Origin: a virus
Direction: 5' to 3' (one strand)
IMG/VR virus record: IMGVR_UViG_3300023368_000001
Coordinates: 1 to 48,190 of that record
Length of the DNA: 48,190 nt
In this document: positions 6,447 through 14,705 of the stretch, in pieces
Numbering within the stretch: the stretch's first letter is position 1
Layout: every line of letters begins with the position of its first letter
Program-made: the position numbers and the translations under genes
Notes under the pieces: generated by a model
The model's database searches: none
What the model saw: the letters and a program-made list of their open reading frames with translations, nothing else
Told to the model about the DNA's origin: nothing

Positions 6447-6674
6447 ATGTTAAATGGAACTGCTCCTGCAACACTCTTGAAGAATTATTCTGAAATATTA
6501 GAAGCACTACGAACAACACGAAATTTAGTTGTTACATATTCACCACACAGTCGTGATTATTTAAAGATAAGAGATTACTACCATGACTTAAATATGCATT
6601 CCATGCGAGTAAAGGAGATAGATCGGCTTATATCTGCTTATATGAATTTAGCAGAAGAAGTAAGCAACCAATAA
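6447..6674 (+). CDS. Hypothetical protein, 75 aa, helical
   Basis: The ATG at 6447 follows AAGAGGAAATA; an in-frame TTG at 6405 lacks a ribosome binding site. The protein is predicted almost all helical, with no recognised motif. Composition returns to AT-rich here, so it is outside the preceding accessory module. A strong hairpin (6708-6745) separates it from the next gene. Function unknown. Confidence 0.7.
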   Translation: MLNGTAPATLLKNYSEILEALRTTRNLVVTYSPHSRDYLKIRDYYHDLNMHSMRVKEIDRLISAYMNLAEEVSNQ

Positions 6675-6707
6675 GAAGATTAAATAACCCAAGTCAACCA
6701 AAAGAGT

Positions 6708-6745
6708 ACTTAATAACTCCAATAGAAATATTGGAGTTTTTAAGT
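6708..6745 (+). promoter_or_regulatory. 17-bp-arm hairpin with GAAA tetraloop
   Basis: Arms 6708-6724 and 6729-6745 are complementary at 16 of 17 positions around a GAAA tetraloop, a very stable RNA fold. No T-tract follows, so a terminator is unlikely. Like the element at 1784-1831, it stands a short distance upstream of a gene with its own ribosome binding site, which suggests transcript processing or stability control. Confidence 0.65.
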
Positions 6746-6768
6746 GTTCACAACAAAGGAAGTTGAAA

Positions 6769-7170
6769 ATGAAAAAATCAGAATATTACAGCAGCATTGG
6801 GAAGATTGTGCTAGTTGATGCAATTTTAGAATTAAAGAATGTTGAAAATTATCAAAAGAAGCAATACGTAAGAATTGAACTTCGAGAAAAAAAAGCAGGC
6901 TGGATTGTTGGTTATCGGGTAATTCAGAAAGCAGTACTTAATTCAATTTCTGATAAAAAAGAAGAACACATAAAGTCTACTTATCATGCACTAGTTATCT
7001 TTGATCCGAAATCAAATCCAAAGAGGGTTTTGTTTTTCGATTATAAGGAAACAACTGAAATTCCAAAATCTCCGTATGCCTGGCCAGAATACGTAATTGA
7101 GGAGCTCAAAAAGAATCCAGAAAGCTATCTTCCAGAAAGAGCCAAAAACGGGAGGTTCAAGAATGGATGA
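6769..7170 (+). CDS. Hypothetical protein, 133 aa
   Basis: The ATG at 6769 is preceded by AAAGGAAGTTGAAA; an in-frame TTG at 6763 is less likely. It is a basic alpha/beta protein with Lys-rich stretches and no recognised motif. Its end overlaps the next gene by 8 nt, so the two are probably translationally coupled. Function unknown. Confidence 0.75.
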   Translation: MKKSEYYSSIGKIVLVDAILELKNVENYQKKQYVRIELREKKAGWIVGYRVIQKAVLNSISDKKEEHIKSTYHALVIFDPKSNPKRVLFFDYKETTEIPKSPYAWPEYVIEELKKNPESYLPERAKNGRFKNG

Positions 7171-7435
7171 GCAAATCTTTAAATATTCAGAAGGGATTGA
7201 TGAAGAGGTGGGATGCTATATTACTTACGGCAAAAGTAAGAAGTATTTTAACCCTAGTAAAAACCGTGGCCAAATGACAACATGCCCAGTATGTAAAAGT
7301 TCGCTTATCGAAAGAAAGAACTCATTTTCGAATAGTTTCTTTCTTGGATGCAGTAGTTATCCAGAGTGTACTTTCACGTGTTCAACAGAGAAGGATTACA
7401 CCTTCTCAAACAAAGGAGCAAGTAACAATGAGTAA
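7163..7435 (+). CDS. Small protein with topoisomerase-type C4 zinc finger
   Basis: Residues 41-69 contain C41-P-V-C44...G-C63-S-S-Y-P-E-C69, matching the zinc ribbon found at the C-terminus of bacterial topoisomerase I (zf-C4_Topoisom). Such ribbons bind single-stranded DNA or partner proteins. The 90-aa protein carries no other domain, so it is a free-standing finger. ATG 7163 has GGGAGG upstream and overlaps the previous gene; the end overlaps the next gene by 8 nt. An upstream ATG at 7097 lies deep in the previous gene and is rejected. Confidence 0.75.
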   Translation: MDEQIFKYSEGIDEEVGCYITYGKSKKYFNPSKNRGQMTTCPVCKSSLIERKNSFSNSFFLGCSSYPECTFTCSTEKDYTFSNKGASNNE

Positions 7436-8258
7436 GCTTTCACTTTCCGGAAAATCCTACAAGGTAGACAGAGAAAACATCTTCGAGTTCAAAAAACCAG
7501 AAGAGACAAATAGTTATTGTCCTGTATCTCATGAAAACGTTCTGAGTATGGCAGAAGAAGCTATTGTCAATTCAGGAAGTAAAATAACTGGAATTGACAT
7601 TGGCGTCAGAGATCAAATTGTTAACGATCGCATGATTTACGGTGCAAAAATGTTTTCAATAATCTCTGTAAATCATGCAGCTGATGAAGCAGGAGATGAA
7701 ATTGGAATCGAAGTTGGTATTCGTAATTCCTATGACAAAAGTATGTCAATTGGGATTATTTCTGGATCTTCTGTTTACGTTTGTGACAACATGATGTTCA
7801 CAGGAACTTTATCTTCAGTCAAGAAGCACACGCCCAATGTATGGGATGAATTTCCAATAATGATTTATTCCGTTGTTGGATTTATTCATAAAATGCATGA
7901 TCTTGATATGCTCATAAGATCAAGATTTATGGATGTACAAATAAGCACAGAACGTGGGCTTGATTTTCTTGGATCACTTGCTGCCAGGAATGTAATTCCA
8001 TATACAAATGGCAGAAACTCTATCTTTGCAGATTCAATTAAGGAGTGGGTAGAGCCTTCTTTTGGTGAGTTTAAAGATAGAAATGTTTGGTCATTATATA
8101 ATGCATGTACCCATGCCTGCAAGAAGTCACCTTTTATAAATTTTATAGAAAATAATTCTATAATCACAAATAAATTTAAATATATGTTTGCTAAAGACAT
8201 TAGTGAAAAATACAATGAAATCAAAGAGAACGTCCTTAGAATTCGTAAGAGTGGTTAA
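7428..8258 (+). CDS. DUF932-like phage/plasmid protein
   Basis: The 276-aa protein shows the pattern of the DUF932 (phage/plasmid-like TIGR03299) family: an N-terminal region with YGAKMFSII, then GIRNSYDKSMSIGIISG and VYVCDNMMFTG. Members are common in phages and plasmids near replication and recombination genes, but no biochemical activity is firmly established to my knowledge. ATG 7428 has AAAGGAG upstream and overlaps the zinc-finger gene. The C-terminal third is helical and basic. Confidence 0.7.
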   Translation: MSKLSLSGKSYKVDRENIFEFKKPEETNSYCPVSHENVLSMAEEAIVNSGSKITGIDIGVRDQIVNDRMIYGAKMFSIISVNHAADEAGDEIGIEVGIRNSYDKSMSIGIISGSSVYVCDNMMFTGTLSSVKKHTPNVWDEFPIMIYSVVGFIHKMHDLDMLIRSRFMDVQISTERGLDFLGSLAARNVIPYTNGRNSIFADSIKEWVEPSFGEFKDRNVWSLYNACTHACKKSPFINFIENNSIITNKFKYMFAKDISEKYNEIKENVLRIRKSG

Positions 8259-8278
8259 AGGAAAGGAAGTGTTGAAGT

Positions 8279-8623
8279 ATGAGCTTTTGTCCAAATTGTG
8301 GACGTCCATGTGTTGCGTGTAGCAATGAAGCGGAAAGCTTTAATTTGTTGTCGTTGCCAAAAGACATTCGCCATTTGATAACAGTAGTACTGAAGAAAAT
8401 GAATTTGAACAATGAAACAGATCAAAGTATTTTGATCAAGGGGCTTGTTCCATACAAGGGCAAGCCTCTATTTATTTCAAATGCATTGAAAGAGTACTTG
8501 GTAATGAAAAACCCACCAAGATCAATTCCCTATCTGGTTGCTATAGTAAAGGGAAAGTCAATCAGTAAGCCAGATAGACTTAACGCACTACCGCCATTGA
8601 TGAAAGAGGAGGAAGACATTTGA
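8279..8623 (+). CDS. Hypothetical protein with N-terminal zinc-binding Cys cluster
   Basis: The 114-aa protein starts with C4-x-x-C7-x-x-x-C11-x-x-C14, very likely a zinc site. The rest is helical, with no known domain seen. The ATG is preceded by AAGGAAGTGTTGAAGT. The stop overlaps the TTG start of the next gene. A DNA- or protein-binding role is likely from the zinc site, but the function is unknown. Confidence 0.7.
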   Translation: MSFCPNCGRPCVACSNEAESFNLLSLPKDIRHLITVVLKKMNLNNETDQSILIKGLVPYKGKPLFISNALKEYLVMKNPPRSIPYLVAIVKGKSISKPDRLNALPPLMKEEEDI

Positions 8624-8877
8624 AAAAATCCAATCACAAGTCAATTCAATTTGGAGACATACCAAGGGGAGCAATAGTCACTATTAGCGGAAGGAGTCGA
8701 TTAGGCTGTGACCTTATAGCAAAACACGGAAGCCGATGGTTAGTGAAAGGTTCTAATTATTCAACGTTGTTAGCCTTTTCCGAACTCTCAAAAAAGAAGA
8801 TTATTATTCGTAGCTATATGGACAAGGATTTTCAAATTTTGGCAGTAAGCAACAACTCAATAATCGTAACAAGGTAG
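8620..8877 (+). CDS. Hypothetical protein, 85 aa, TTG start
   Basis: A TTG start at 8620 overlaps the previous TGA stop (TTTGA) and has GAGGAGG about 7 nt upstream, so use of TTG is well supported. The protein is small, basic and beta-rich (RGAIVTISGRS, WLVKGSN, IIVTR), like small SH3-barrel or RNA-binding folds, but no family is recognised. An untranslated region of about 180 bp follows. Confidence 0.7.
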   Translation: MKKSNHKSIQFGDIPRGAIVTISGRSRLGCDLIAKHGSRWLVKGSNYSTLLAFSELSKKKIIIRSYMDKDFQILAVSNNSIIVTR

Positions 8878-8880
8878 AAT

Positions 8881-9050
8881 CACGGAAGATGTTCTTATTC
8901 AGAAAGGAGTGCATCTAATAACGAGGCAATTTCCTTAAAACAAAAACCAACTACATCTGTTTTGGTTTGTCTTCTCGGCATTGCACAACATTGTCGAGAT
9001 AAACAGGGGAGCCGTAGCCTAACGCACGGCTTCTCGAACTACTTAAAAAG
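8881..9050 (+). promoter_or_regulatory. Structured 182-bp intergenic region upstream of the helicase gene
   Basis: Three potential hairpins follow each other: AACCAA/TTGGTT (about 8946-8968), CTCGGCA/TGTCGAG (about 8973-9000) and AGCCGT/ACGGCT (about 9010-9032). An AAAGGAG at about 8900 is followed by only a 9-codon GTG frame. I see no clear promoter or T-tract. It may be a 5' untranslated region controlling the helicase, or a small RNA. Confidence 0.4.
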
Positions 9051-9059
9051 GAGTTTAAG

Positions 9060-10352
9060 ATGGACGAGAAAATAGTAAGCAAATACCTTTCGGGGATTAT
9101 TGCTAATAGAAACAATTTAGATAAATCTTTTTTACCATACATGATGAAATTCGATGATGACCGATTCAACTTTATTGCCAACGCCATTACTAATTTGTTT
9201 GACAACGGAAGCACGTTAAGCGATTTGATTATAATCGAATCAATTAAGAACCTGTTTCTGGAAATTGGAGAAATTGAGCAGTGGAATGGTCCAGTTAGTG
9301 ATTGGTTTGAATCATTTGTATATACCAGCATGGATTCAGATATCCCCATACCTGAAGTAGAGGAGTTGTATACAATTCTTCAAAGGCAAAGGTTATCAGA
9401 TCAAACAAAAAAGATTTTAATTGGAATCATTGACAAAGACAATCTTAATGAAACTGACCTTGATTCTGCTCAAGAGAAGTTGCGATTAATCAAAGCCGTT
9501 TATCCTTCAAAGTCTGCAAAGCTAGATAGCCAGACAGCCGAGGCCGTTTGTGATGCACTTGACAATAGCTCCAGTGTTATTCCTTATGGAATAAATTCAA
9601 TTGACAAAGCCATCGGCGGTATTTGCAAGAAGGAGATAACTATAATTGCGGGAAGGCCTGGTCATGGAAAGACATCAATTGTTTGTCAATTTGCTTTAAA
9701 TTGGATCAAGGATGGGCAAAAAGTTTTGTTCATCTCAAAGGAGATGTCAATAACCAGATTGCTGCACAAGTTCTTTTCAAACATTGGAAGCATTTCGGCA
9801 AACGATATAAAAATGGGAGCAATTGATGACAGGGACTACTTGAATTCAGTTGCTTGTAGCTTTGTAAACAAATACAAAGATCATTTATTCTTGTATGATA
9901 ACGTATACACTGTTGGAGAGATTGAAAAGTTGGTTCTGAAGCATAAACCAGATGTAGTTATTGATGACTTCATTCAGCTTGGCACTTTTGAAAAAAGTTC
10001 TCGTGATTTAAGATCCGGGATCTTGAATACAATGAAAAGATACAAGGAAATTTCAAAAGAAAACAATTGTGCATTTGTTGTATTAAGCCAACTCAATAGA
10101 TCAATTGAGGGGAGAGACGATCCAACTCCAAGGCAAAGTGATCTTGCTGAATCTGGATCTCTTGAGCAGCTAGCTGGTGATGTTTGTTTCATTTACTATG
10201 AATACAAAGTTACATTTAACGAATCATTAAAGAATCGTGTGATGTTCATAATATCTAAGGCACGCTTTGGTGAATCAACAAGAATAAATCTTGGATTTGA
10301 TGGGAATTACATGAAGTATTATTCAATCCCGAACTTCAAGGGTAGGGGATAA
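9060..10352 (+). CDS. DnaB-type replicative DNA helicase
   Basis: The 430-aa protein unwinds duplex DNA at the fork as a hexamer. The N-terminal third is helical, consistent with the DnaB N-domain, and the RecA-like motor occupies about 170-430. Visible are Walker A GRPGHGKT (198-205), Walker B VVIDDF (299-304), the SQLNR sensor loop (343-347) and the SKARFG arginine-finger region (399-404). Length is near the usual 430-470 aa. ATG 9060 has AAGGAG upstream. No separate primase is visible in the genome, so priming is probably left to the host. It is followed closely by a small gene and the resolvase-like nuclease. Confidence 0.93.
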   Translation: MDEKIVSKYLSGIIANRNNLDKSFLPYMMKFDDDRFNFIANAITNLFDNGSTLSDLIIIESIKNLFLEIGEIEQWNGPVSDWFESFVYTSMDSDIPIPEVEELYTILQRQRLSDQTKKILIGIIDKDNLNETDLDSAQEKLRLIKAVYPSKSAKLDSQTAEAVCDALDNSSSVIPYGINSIDKAIGGICKKEITIIAGRPGHGKTSIVCQFALNWIKDGQKVLFISKEMSITRLLHKFFSNIGSISANDIKMGAIDDRDYLNSVACSFVNKYKDHLFLYDNVYTVGEIEKLVLKHKPDVVIDDFIQLGTFEKSSRDLRSGILNTMKRYKEISKENNCAFVVLSQLNRSIEGRDDPTPRQSDLAESGSLEQLAGDVCFIYYEYKVTFNESLKNRVMFIISKARFGESTRINLGFDGNYMKYYSIPNFKGRG

Positions 10353-10353
10353 T

Positions 10354-10581
10354 ATGAAAAATTCTACATACTTACTATTGAGTCTAAGGCTGTTCATTCG
10401 AGATAAAGTTGAAGGAGGAAAGAGTGTTATTCTAAAAATTGAAAACATTCTTTCTGGTAAAAAAGAAGCAAGTAATGACGACATTCTTTTAATGGTGAAA
10501 GACCTGTGCCGCAGGTACAATATCCCAATTCAGAATGTTTTTAACTCAGCAAAAGAGATGAGGGACAATAATGACGTCTAA
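10354..10581 (+). CDS. Hypothetical protein, 75 aa
   Basis: A small, mostly helical basic protein between the helicase and the resolvase-like nuclease. The ATG follows AGGGGATAAT only 1 nt after the helicase stop, and the gene overlaps the next by 11 nt, so it belongs to a tight replication operon. No domain is recognised. A helicase accessory or loader role is possible only by position. Confidence 0.7.
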   Translation: MKNSTYLLLSLRLFIRDKVEGGKSVILKIENILSGKKEASNDDILLMVKDLCRRYNIPIQNVFNSAKEMRDNNDV

Positions 10582-11200
10582 GTCTACCTGGAAATCAGCA
10601 GAGAGAGAAGTTGCTACTTTTATCAACCCTTTAGACGGAAGGAGGACCCCGTTATCGGGGATAAATTCAGGTGTAACACACGCTGACTGTATGAATGTTG
10701 GAAACTTGTTTGTTGAAGTAAAATACAGAAAATCTTTCGCATTATGGACCCTTTATTCTGATACCGCTTCACTGGCGAAAAAGGAGTCAAAGGTACCAAT
10801 TGTAGTGATAAAAGAAAAGAGTAAGAGTGGGTTTATATTTCTGATTAAAAACAACTTCATTGATACGTTTGTCCAGAGCTATATCAAAAGCAGAGACATT
10901 CATGTATCGGGTAACGATGAAGCTACTGTTGGGAATACTGTTCTTAAGAAAATCTTTTCTGGGTCCCCAACTCAGATCTCTTTCTTGAAGAAGCACTTAA
11001 GATCAAACTCATTCAAAAAAGATGGGACATTGAGATATCGATGGTGGGAATCATCTGGGGAATTACTTTCAATCAAGCTGGTCCTAGATGAAGGTCTTCA
11101 GATTGCCTTGTACGGGACGTTCGCCCATCAGTTTAATGTATCCCTCTCGGTACTCCCAGAGGACATTACAGAGGCATTGAGAGCGTCTCCTGATGATTGA
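10571..11200 (+). CDS. Holliday-junction-resolvase-like PD-(D/E)XK nuclease
   Basis: The N-terminal 95 residues match phage resolvase-type nucleases: an AEREVA helix with E11, RRTPLSG, then HADCMN (D39) and FVEVKYRK (E49, K51), the D...E-x-K core. Such enzymes resolve branched DNA before packaging or during recombination. The C-terminal 110 residues are an extra region with a RYRWWESSGE segment that I do not recognise; family members are often only 100-130 aa, so 209 aa is long. ATG 10571 overlaps the previous gene. Confidence 0.75.
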   Translation: MTSKSTWKSAEREVATFINPLDGRRTPLSGINSGVTHADCMNVGNLFVEVKYRKSFALWTLYSDTASLAKKESKVPIVVIKEKSKSGFIFLIKNNFIDTFVQSYIKSRDIHVSGNDEATVGNTVLKKIFSGSPTQISFLKKHLRSNSFKKDGTLRYRWWESSGELLSIKLVLDEGLQIALYGTFAHQFNVSLSVLPEDITEALRASPDD

Positions 11201-11411
11201 AGATAAATACAAGGAAATTGAAGTAGAATTCGGCTTCAGATTCATTAATCGCAACTTGAAGGACAAAATAAGAAGGATGTCTCGTGAAATATTCAACTTG
11301 AGAAAGAAACAGAAAGGAATTGATATGGAAAATGAAACAACAAGAACCATCATCAAGGAACTTGAATCAAAGATATTTTACCTTGACAAAATATTGGAGA
11401 AATATAGATGA
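11193..11411 (+). CDS. Small coiled-coil hypothetical protein
   Basis: The 72-aa protein is highly charged, with heptad-like leucine/isoleucine spacing over most of its length, so probably a dimeric coiled coil. It overlaps the nuclease gene by 8 nt and the next gene by an ATGA. No function is known. Confidence 0.7.
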   Translation: MIEDKYKEIEVEFGFRFINRNLKDKIRRMSREIFNLRKKQKGIDMENETTRTIIKELESKIFYLDKILEKYR

Positions 11412-11788
11412 ACAAAATAGCAGACTACAGGAACGAATCAAGAAGAAGGGACAAAGTAATCTCAATAGTTGTTCCAGAAAAAGAAAGAAGCGATGTCGAT
11501 GGTGTACTAAAAGGGCTTGAACTTTCGCTTGTAGTTTCAAAGAATGGAGGTGCCTTCCGAGTCTCTCGGGATGGCACCGAAGTTCTTAATAACTACATTA
11601 AAAAGTTGGAGCTTTACATCTTTAGTAAAATCGAAGGTCTTAATATGGGATCAATTGGAGGTACTACATGTGAAGTCAAAGTTGAATGCCCACATTGTAA
11701 TACCAAAAACAAAAAACAAAGCAACAAGATAAAGAGTTGTCTATATTGCAACAATTCTGGATTTATTTTAGAATTGAAGAATGTTTAA
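11408..11788 (+). CDS. Hypothetical zinc-ribbon protein, last gene of the early block
   Basis: The 126-aa protein has a C-terminal zinc site C94-P-H-C97...C111-L-Y-C114 resembling DnaJ-type or ribbon fingers. The N-terminal part is basic and of unknown fold. It is coupled to the preceding gene by ATGA. The stop is just upstream of the convergent terminator-like structure at 11792-11847. Confidence 0.75.
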   Translation: MNKIADYRNESRRRDKVISIVVPEKERSDVDGVLKGLELSLVVSKNGGAFRVSRDGTEVLNNYIKKLELYIFSKIEGLNMGSIGGTTCEVKVECPHCNTKNKKQSNKIKSCLYCNNSGFILELKNV

Positions 11789-11791
11789 ATC

Positions 11792-11847
11792 CCCCGCCGA
11801 ATGGTGGAGCTATGTCCTAGATACTATCTTGGACCCAGACGGCGGGG
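11792..11847. terminator. Structured element at the convergent junction, probable bidirectional terminator
   Basis: Perfect 8-bp GC-rich arms CCCCGCCG (11792-11799) and CGGCGGGG (11840-11847) enclose a second hairpin formed by GTCC-AGATA/TATCT-GGAC around a central C (about 11814-11834). It fills the whole gap between the converging early and late operons. Flanking direct repeats of TGTTTAAAT lie just outside. The T-tracts are short, so its terminator role is inferred from position and structure. Confidence 0.6.
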
Positions 11848-11851
11848 AACT

Positions 11852-14704
11852 TTATTGTTTAAATTCTTTGTTCCCTGTATAATTCTTCCCATCATTCTTT
11901 AAAACAGACCAGTCGTACTTAACTCCAAGCATTCGCCCTGATTGAAAGAACATCTCTTTTGGATCTCGACTAACAATTGAATTAACTAAACCCTGAGTCT
12001 TGCCATACATGGAAAAAGAATGAAGAGCATTGTACTGTAATATGTCCACAATAGAACCAAGGTTCTTTCTGTTTTGATCAGTCAACGCCCTGTCGGTTGT
12101 CCGGAACCCACCAGCACCAAGAGCAGAAGAAACAAAATCCATTACTGAACCATCATGAACACCTTGCTCAACAAGCCCAAGTGCAACAGAATCAATCGAA
12201 CCAAGAAAATTCTTCACCGGAACAGACGCAACATCAAGAGCAGTACCAACCAATGGACCAGTTACATTCCGGATAGGTTGGTTTCTACCATAAAGCAACT
12301 CCCAAGACCGATTACGTTTACTCGCTGGTTCATCATCAACAAAGTATGCATACAAATCCTTGATGATATCAATTGCTGGATGAGTTAACGTATTAAATAA
12401 AACCAATCCAGTTTTTGACCTTATGAGCTCACGAAGCAAAGACATACCGCCAAGCGTCAACACATGCGACAAGTCGTTGTTGATTGAAAATTTGTTCAAT
12501 CTATCTTGCGGAAGTCCACCTAGGTTCTTGCTGGTTATCTGACCAGAAAGGGCTCTAACTCCACCCGTTTTGTACAGTGAGTTGACACGGTACATTGACC
12601 AGAAAACAGTAGAAGCTAATGACCTTGGGTAATGCTGGAACATTGTTATCCAAGATGTTTTTGAATTTAGGTCCATATAATTTCGGGCAGATTCACTATA
12701 CTGAAATTGTGTTTGAGCTAAAGCCCTGAACCCTTGACGAATGATATATTTATTTAGAAACTTCTTAAACAATGCAGGTCGTAAATCTTTGTTCTTTTTA
12801 GCAGCCTCTACTTCTGCACGATTAAGTTCAAAATTATCAATCAAGCCTTCTGGTATTTGGCCTTTAAGAAAATCATTTCTCCAAGAAGACTGTGCAAACT
12901 CAGCAGCTTCAGCAGCACCCTGATTAAAAGATTCTCGTCTATTGGCATTTTCTCCAGTTTCCCAACCAACAGCCCAAAGAGCCTTGCCCCCAATATCCAT
13001 TACATGGCGTCTCAATGCCGATATAGGACCATGTAAAAAATCATCTCTAATTAAATTATAATCTTCAATATCAGTAGCAGAAAGAACTTCCCGTAAATTC
13101 TTGCTGCTTGATGCCCTTACTGAAGGATCAAACATATTAGAGGACCCGAATGCAGTGTGAGCTTCAGCTTCAGCTTCAGCGATAGTGGACTTGTGCTTCT
13201 CAAGTAATGCCCTACGTCTCCGGATGTTAGCAATGCCACCATGACTCAAGTACATAAGTATGCCTTCAATTCTATTATTAATAGACGTTGAAATATTTGC
13301 GAGCTTAGCGAATACCTGGAAGCTGGTCATTGTGCCGATAGCTTCATCAGCTGTAGTGGATACTTGCTTGTCAAAAATTTGAGACATTTGAGCCATTACT
13401 AATTTCTTGACACTTGCAACATACATTACTTCTGGTGAATTGGGATTGTCTATCGCTGCCTTTATGACATTCAAGTTCTCTAAATTCGATACAAGGTCAG
13501 ATGCTATCATACCAACCGAAGCGGCATGAGAATGAGTAAACATCTCCTCCGCATAGATCTTAATCACTTCAATTGGATCATAGTTGATTAAGCTACGTCC
13601 ACCTTTTCTTATCTTTGCATGCGCAGTCCTTTCAGAATCTATAAGCTCTCTGATTTTTCCAACAACAGTGCTTGAAGGAGACTTCCCAATTAATTTCCGG
13701 ACTTTGGAAACAGCCTGAACTCTTCTATACAGGGATGATAAACCCATATTTGGGAAGTAGTCATCTTCTTCCACAAACTGGGTAATATCGCTTGCAGCTT
13801 TTTTCGCATCAACATCCGACATAAACATAGAAAGATCGTTGTATACTATTTTATTCAGCTTTGAAGATGCATCAATACCTATTGTACGCAAGTAATCAAG
13901 AATATCTGTTGCCTCGGCAAACGCCGATGCAATATTTTCATACTTTGCACTACCACCAAGTCGCCCCGTAATTGTCTTGAACTTCTCGTGACTAATTTCT
14001 CCATTAAGCGCCTTGCTTATTAAAATCAAGGCCTTCCCAGCTGGATCTGCATCTGGATTTTGAGACATGTTGAATAGCTGCTGCTTCGCTGCCTGCAACT
14101 CTTCACGAGCAACCTCAATCTTTGAATTATCTTTGACTTCTGCTTCTGCCAATATCCTGAATTTAGCATTGGCTTTTTCTATCTTCTCATTAACTAATTG
14201 AATATTTTTGCTTGCATCTTTTACAGAAGTTCCAGCTAAAGACTGAAGCTTGTTAGTGAGTATACTGATCCTTGTCTTTAGGTCTGCCATTCTGCCGGCT
14301 TTGATATTGTCTGCTTCTGTAAACCGTTCATGAACCCTTCCTAATCCATGGAATTGCCATAAATCCTGAGGCAATAGCATTGCCTTAATTAAAAACTCCT
14401 TCATGTGACTTGCGCCTGTAAACACTTTTCTCTTTATTGCGGACTCAAGCGATTTTGTATGAGCTGCAAGGAACTGTGCATCTTTTATAGTGACATGATC
14501 AAGACTAGAGTTCAGTATGTTTTCAGCCCAAAACTTCCATTCGATGTTACTTCTTAATCCATTCTTTCCTGCATTAGTCATAACAAATCTAAGCAACTCG
14601 TTCTTCATATATGCGTCATAACTGTATCGAAGGTTTTTATAAATCTCCTTATCTTCTTTGGTGAACTCTTTCTTACCAGAGCCAACACTTTTATTACACT
14701 CCAT
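11852..14704 (-). CDS. Large internal virion protein, LPD38-like C-terminus
   Basis: At 950 aa this is the last gene of the late operon. It has long helical stretches, with a coiled-coil region at about 145-225. The C-terminal third contains a segment TQFQYSESARNYMD...WITMFQHYPRSLASTVFWSMYR, which resembles the domain (LPD38 type) at the end of large phage proteins thought to be packaged and ejected with DNA, plus later hydrophobic helices. I chose ATG 14704, with AAGGTGG upstream; a GTG at 14716 overlaps the giant gene. Its position directly after the 3271-aa giant suggests the two act together in the particle. No catalytic motif is recognised. Confidence 0.7.
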   Translation of the reverse strand: MECNKSVGSGKKEFTKEDKEIYKNLRYSYDAYMKNELLRFVMTNAGKNGLRSNIEWKFWAENILNSSLDHVTIKDAQFLAAHTKSLESAIKRKVFTGASHMKEFLIKAMLLPQDLWQFHGLGRVHERFTEADNIKAGRMADLKTRISILTNKLQSLAGTSVKDASKNIQLVNEKIEKANAKFRILAEAEVKDNSKIEVAREELQAAKQQLFNMSQNPDADPAGKALILISKALNGEISHEKFKTITGRLGGSAKYENIASAFAEATDILDYLRTIGIDASSKLNKIVYNDLSMFMSDVDAKKAASDITQFVEEDDYFPNMGLSSLYRRVQAVSKVRKLIGKSPSSTVVGKIRELIDSERTAHAKIRKGGRSLINYDPIEVIKIYAEEMFTHSHAASVGMIASDLVSNLENLNVIKAAIDNPNSPEVMYVASVKKLVMAQMSQIFDKQVSTTADEAIGTMTSFQVFAKLANISTSINNRIEGILMYLSHGGIANIRRRRALLEKHKSTIAEAEAEAHTAFGSSNMFDPSVRASSSKNLREVLSATDIEDYNLIRDDFLHGPISALRRHVMDIGGKALWAVGWETGENANRRESFNQGAAEAAEFAQSSWRNDFLKGQIPEGLIDNFELNRAEVEAAKKNKDLRPALFKKFLNKYIIRQGFRALAQTQFQYSESARNYMDLNSKTSWITMFQHYPRSLASTVFWSMYRVNSLYKTGGVRALSGQITSKNLGGLPQDRLNKFSINNDLSHVLTLGGMSLLRELIRSKTGLVLFNTLTHPAIDIIKDLYAYFVDDEPASKRNRSWELLYGRNQPIRNVTGPLVGTALDVASVPVKNFLGSIDSVALGLVEQGVHDGSVMDFVSSALGAGGFRTTDRALTDQNRKNLGSIVDILQYNALHSFSMYGKTQGLVNSIVSRDPKEMFFQSGRMLGVKYDWSVLKNDGKNYTGNKEFKQ

Positions 14705-14705
14705 T

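Noticed and set aside
8951-9349. 132-aa minus-strand frame opposite the helicase start
   Set aside because: It is antisense to a clear helicase gene and its start has no support; the surrounding block is all plus-strand.
11792-11847. tRNA or tRNA-like gene at the convergent junction
   Set aside because: The arms enclose only 40 nt, with no D-arm, anticodon loop or T-loop consensus.
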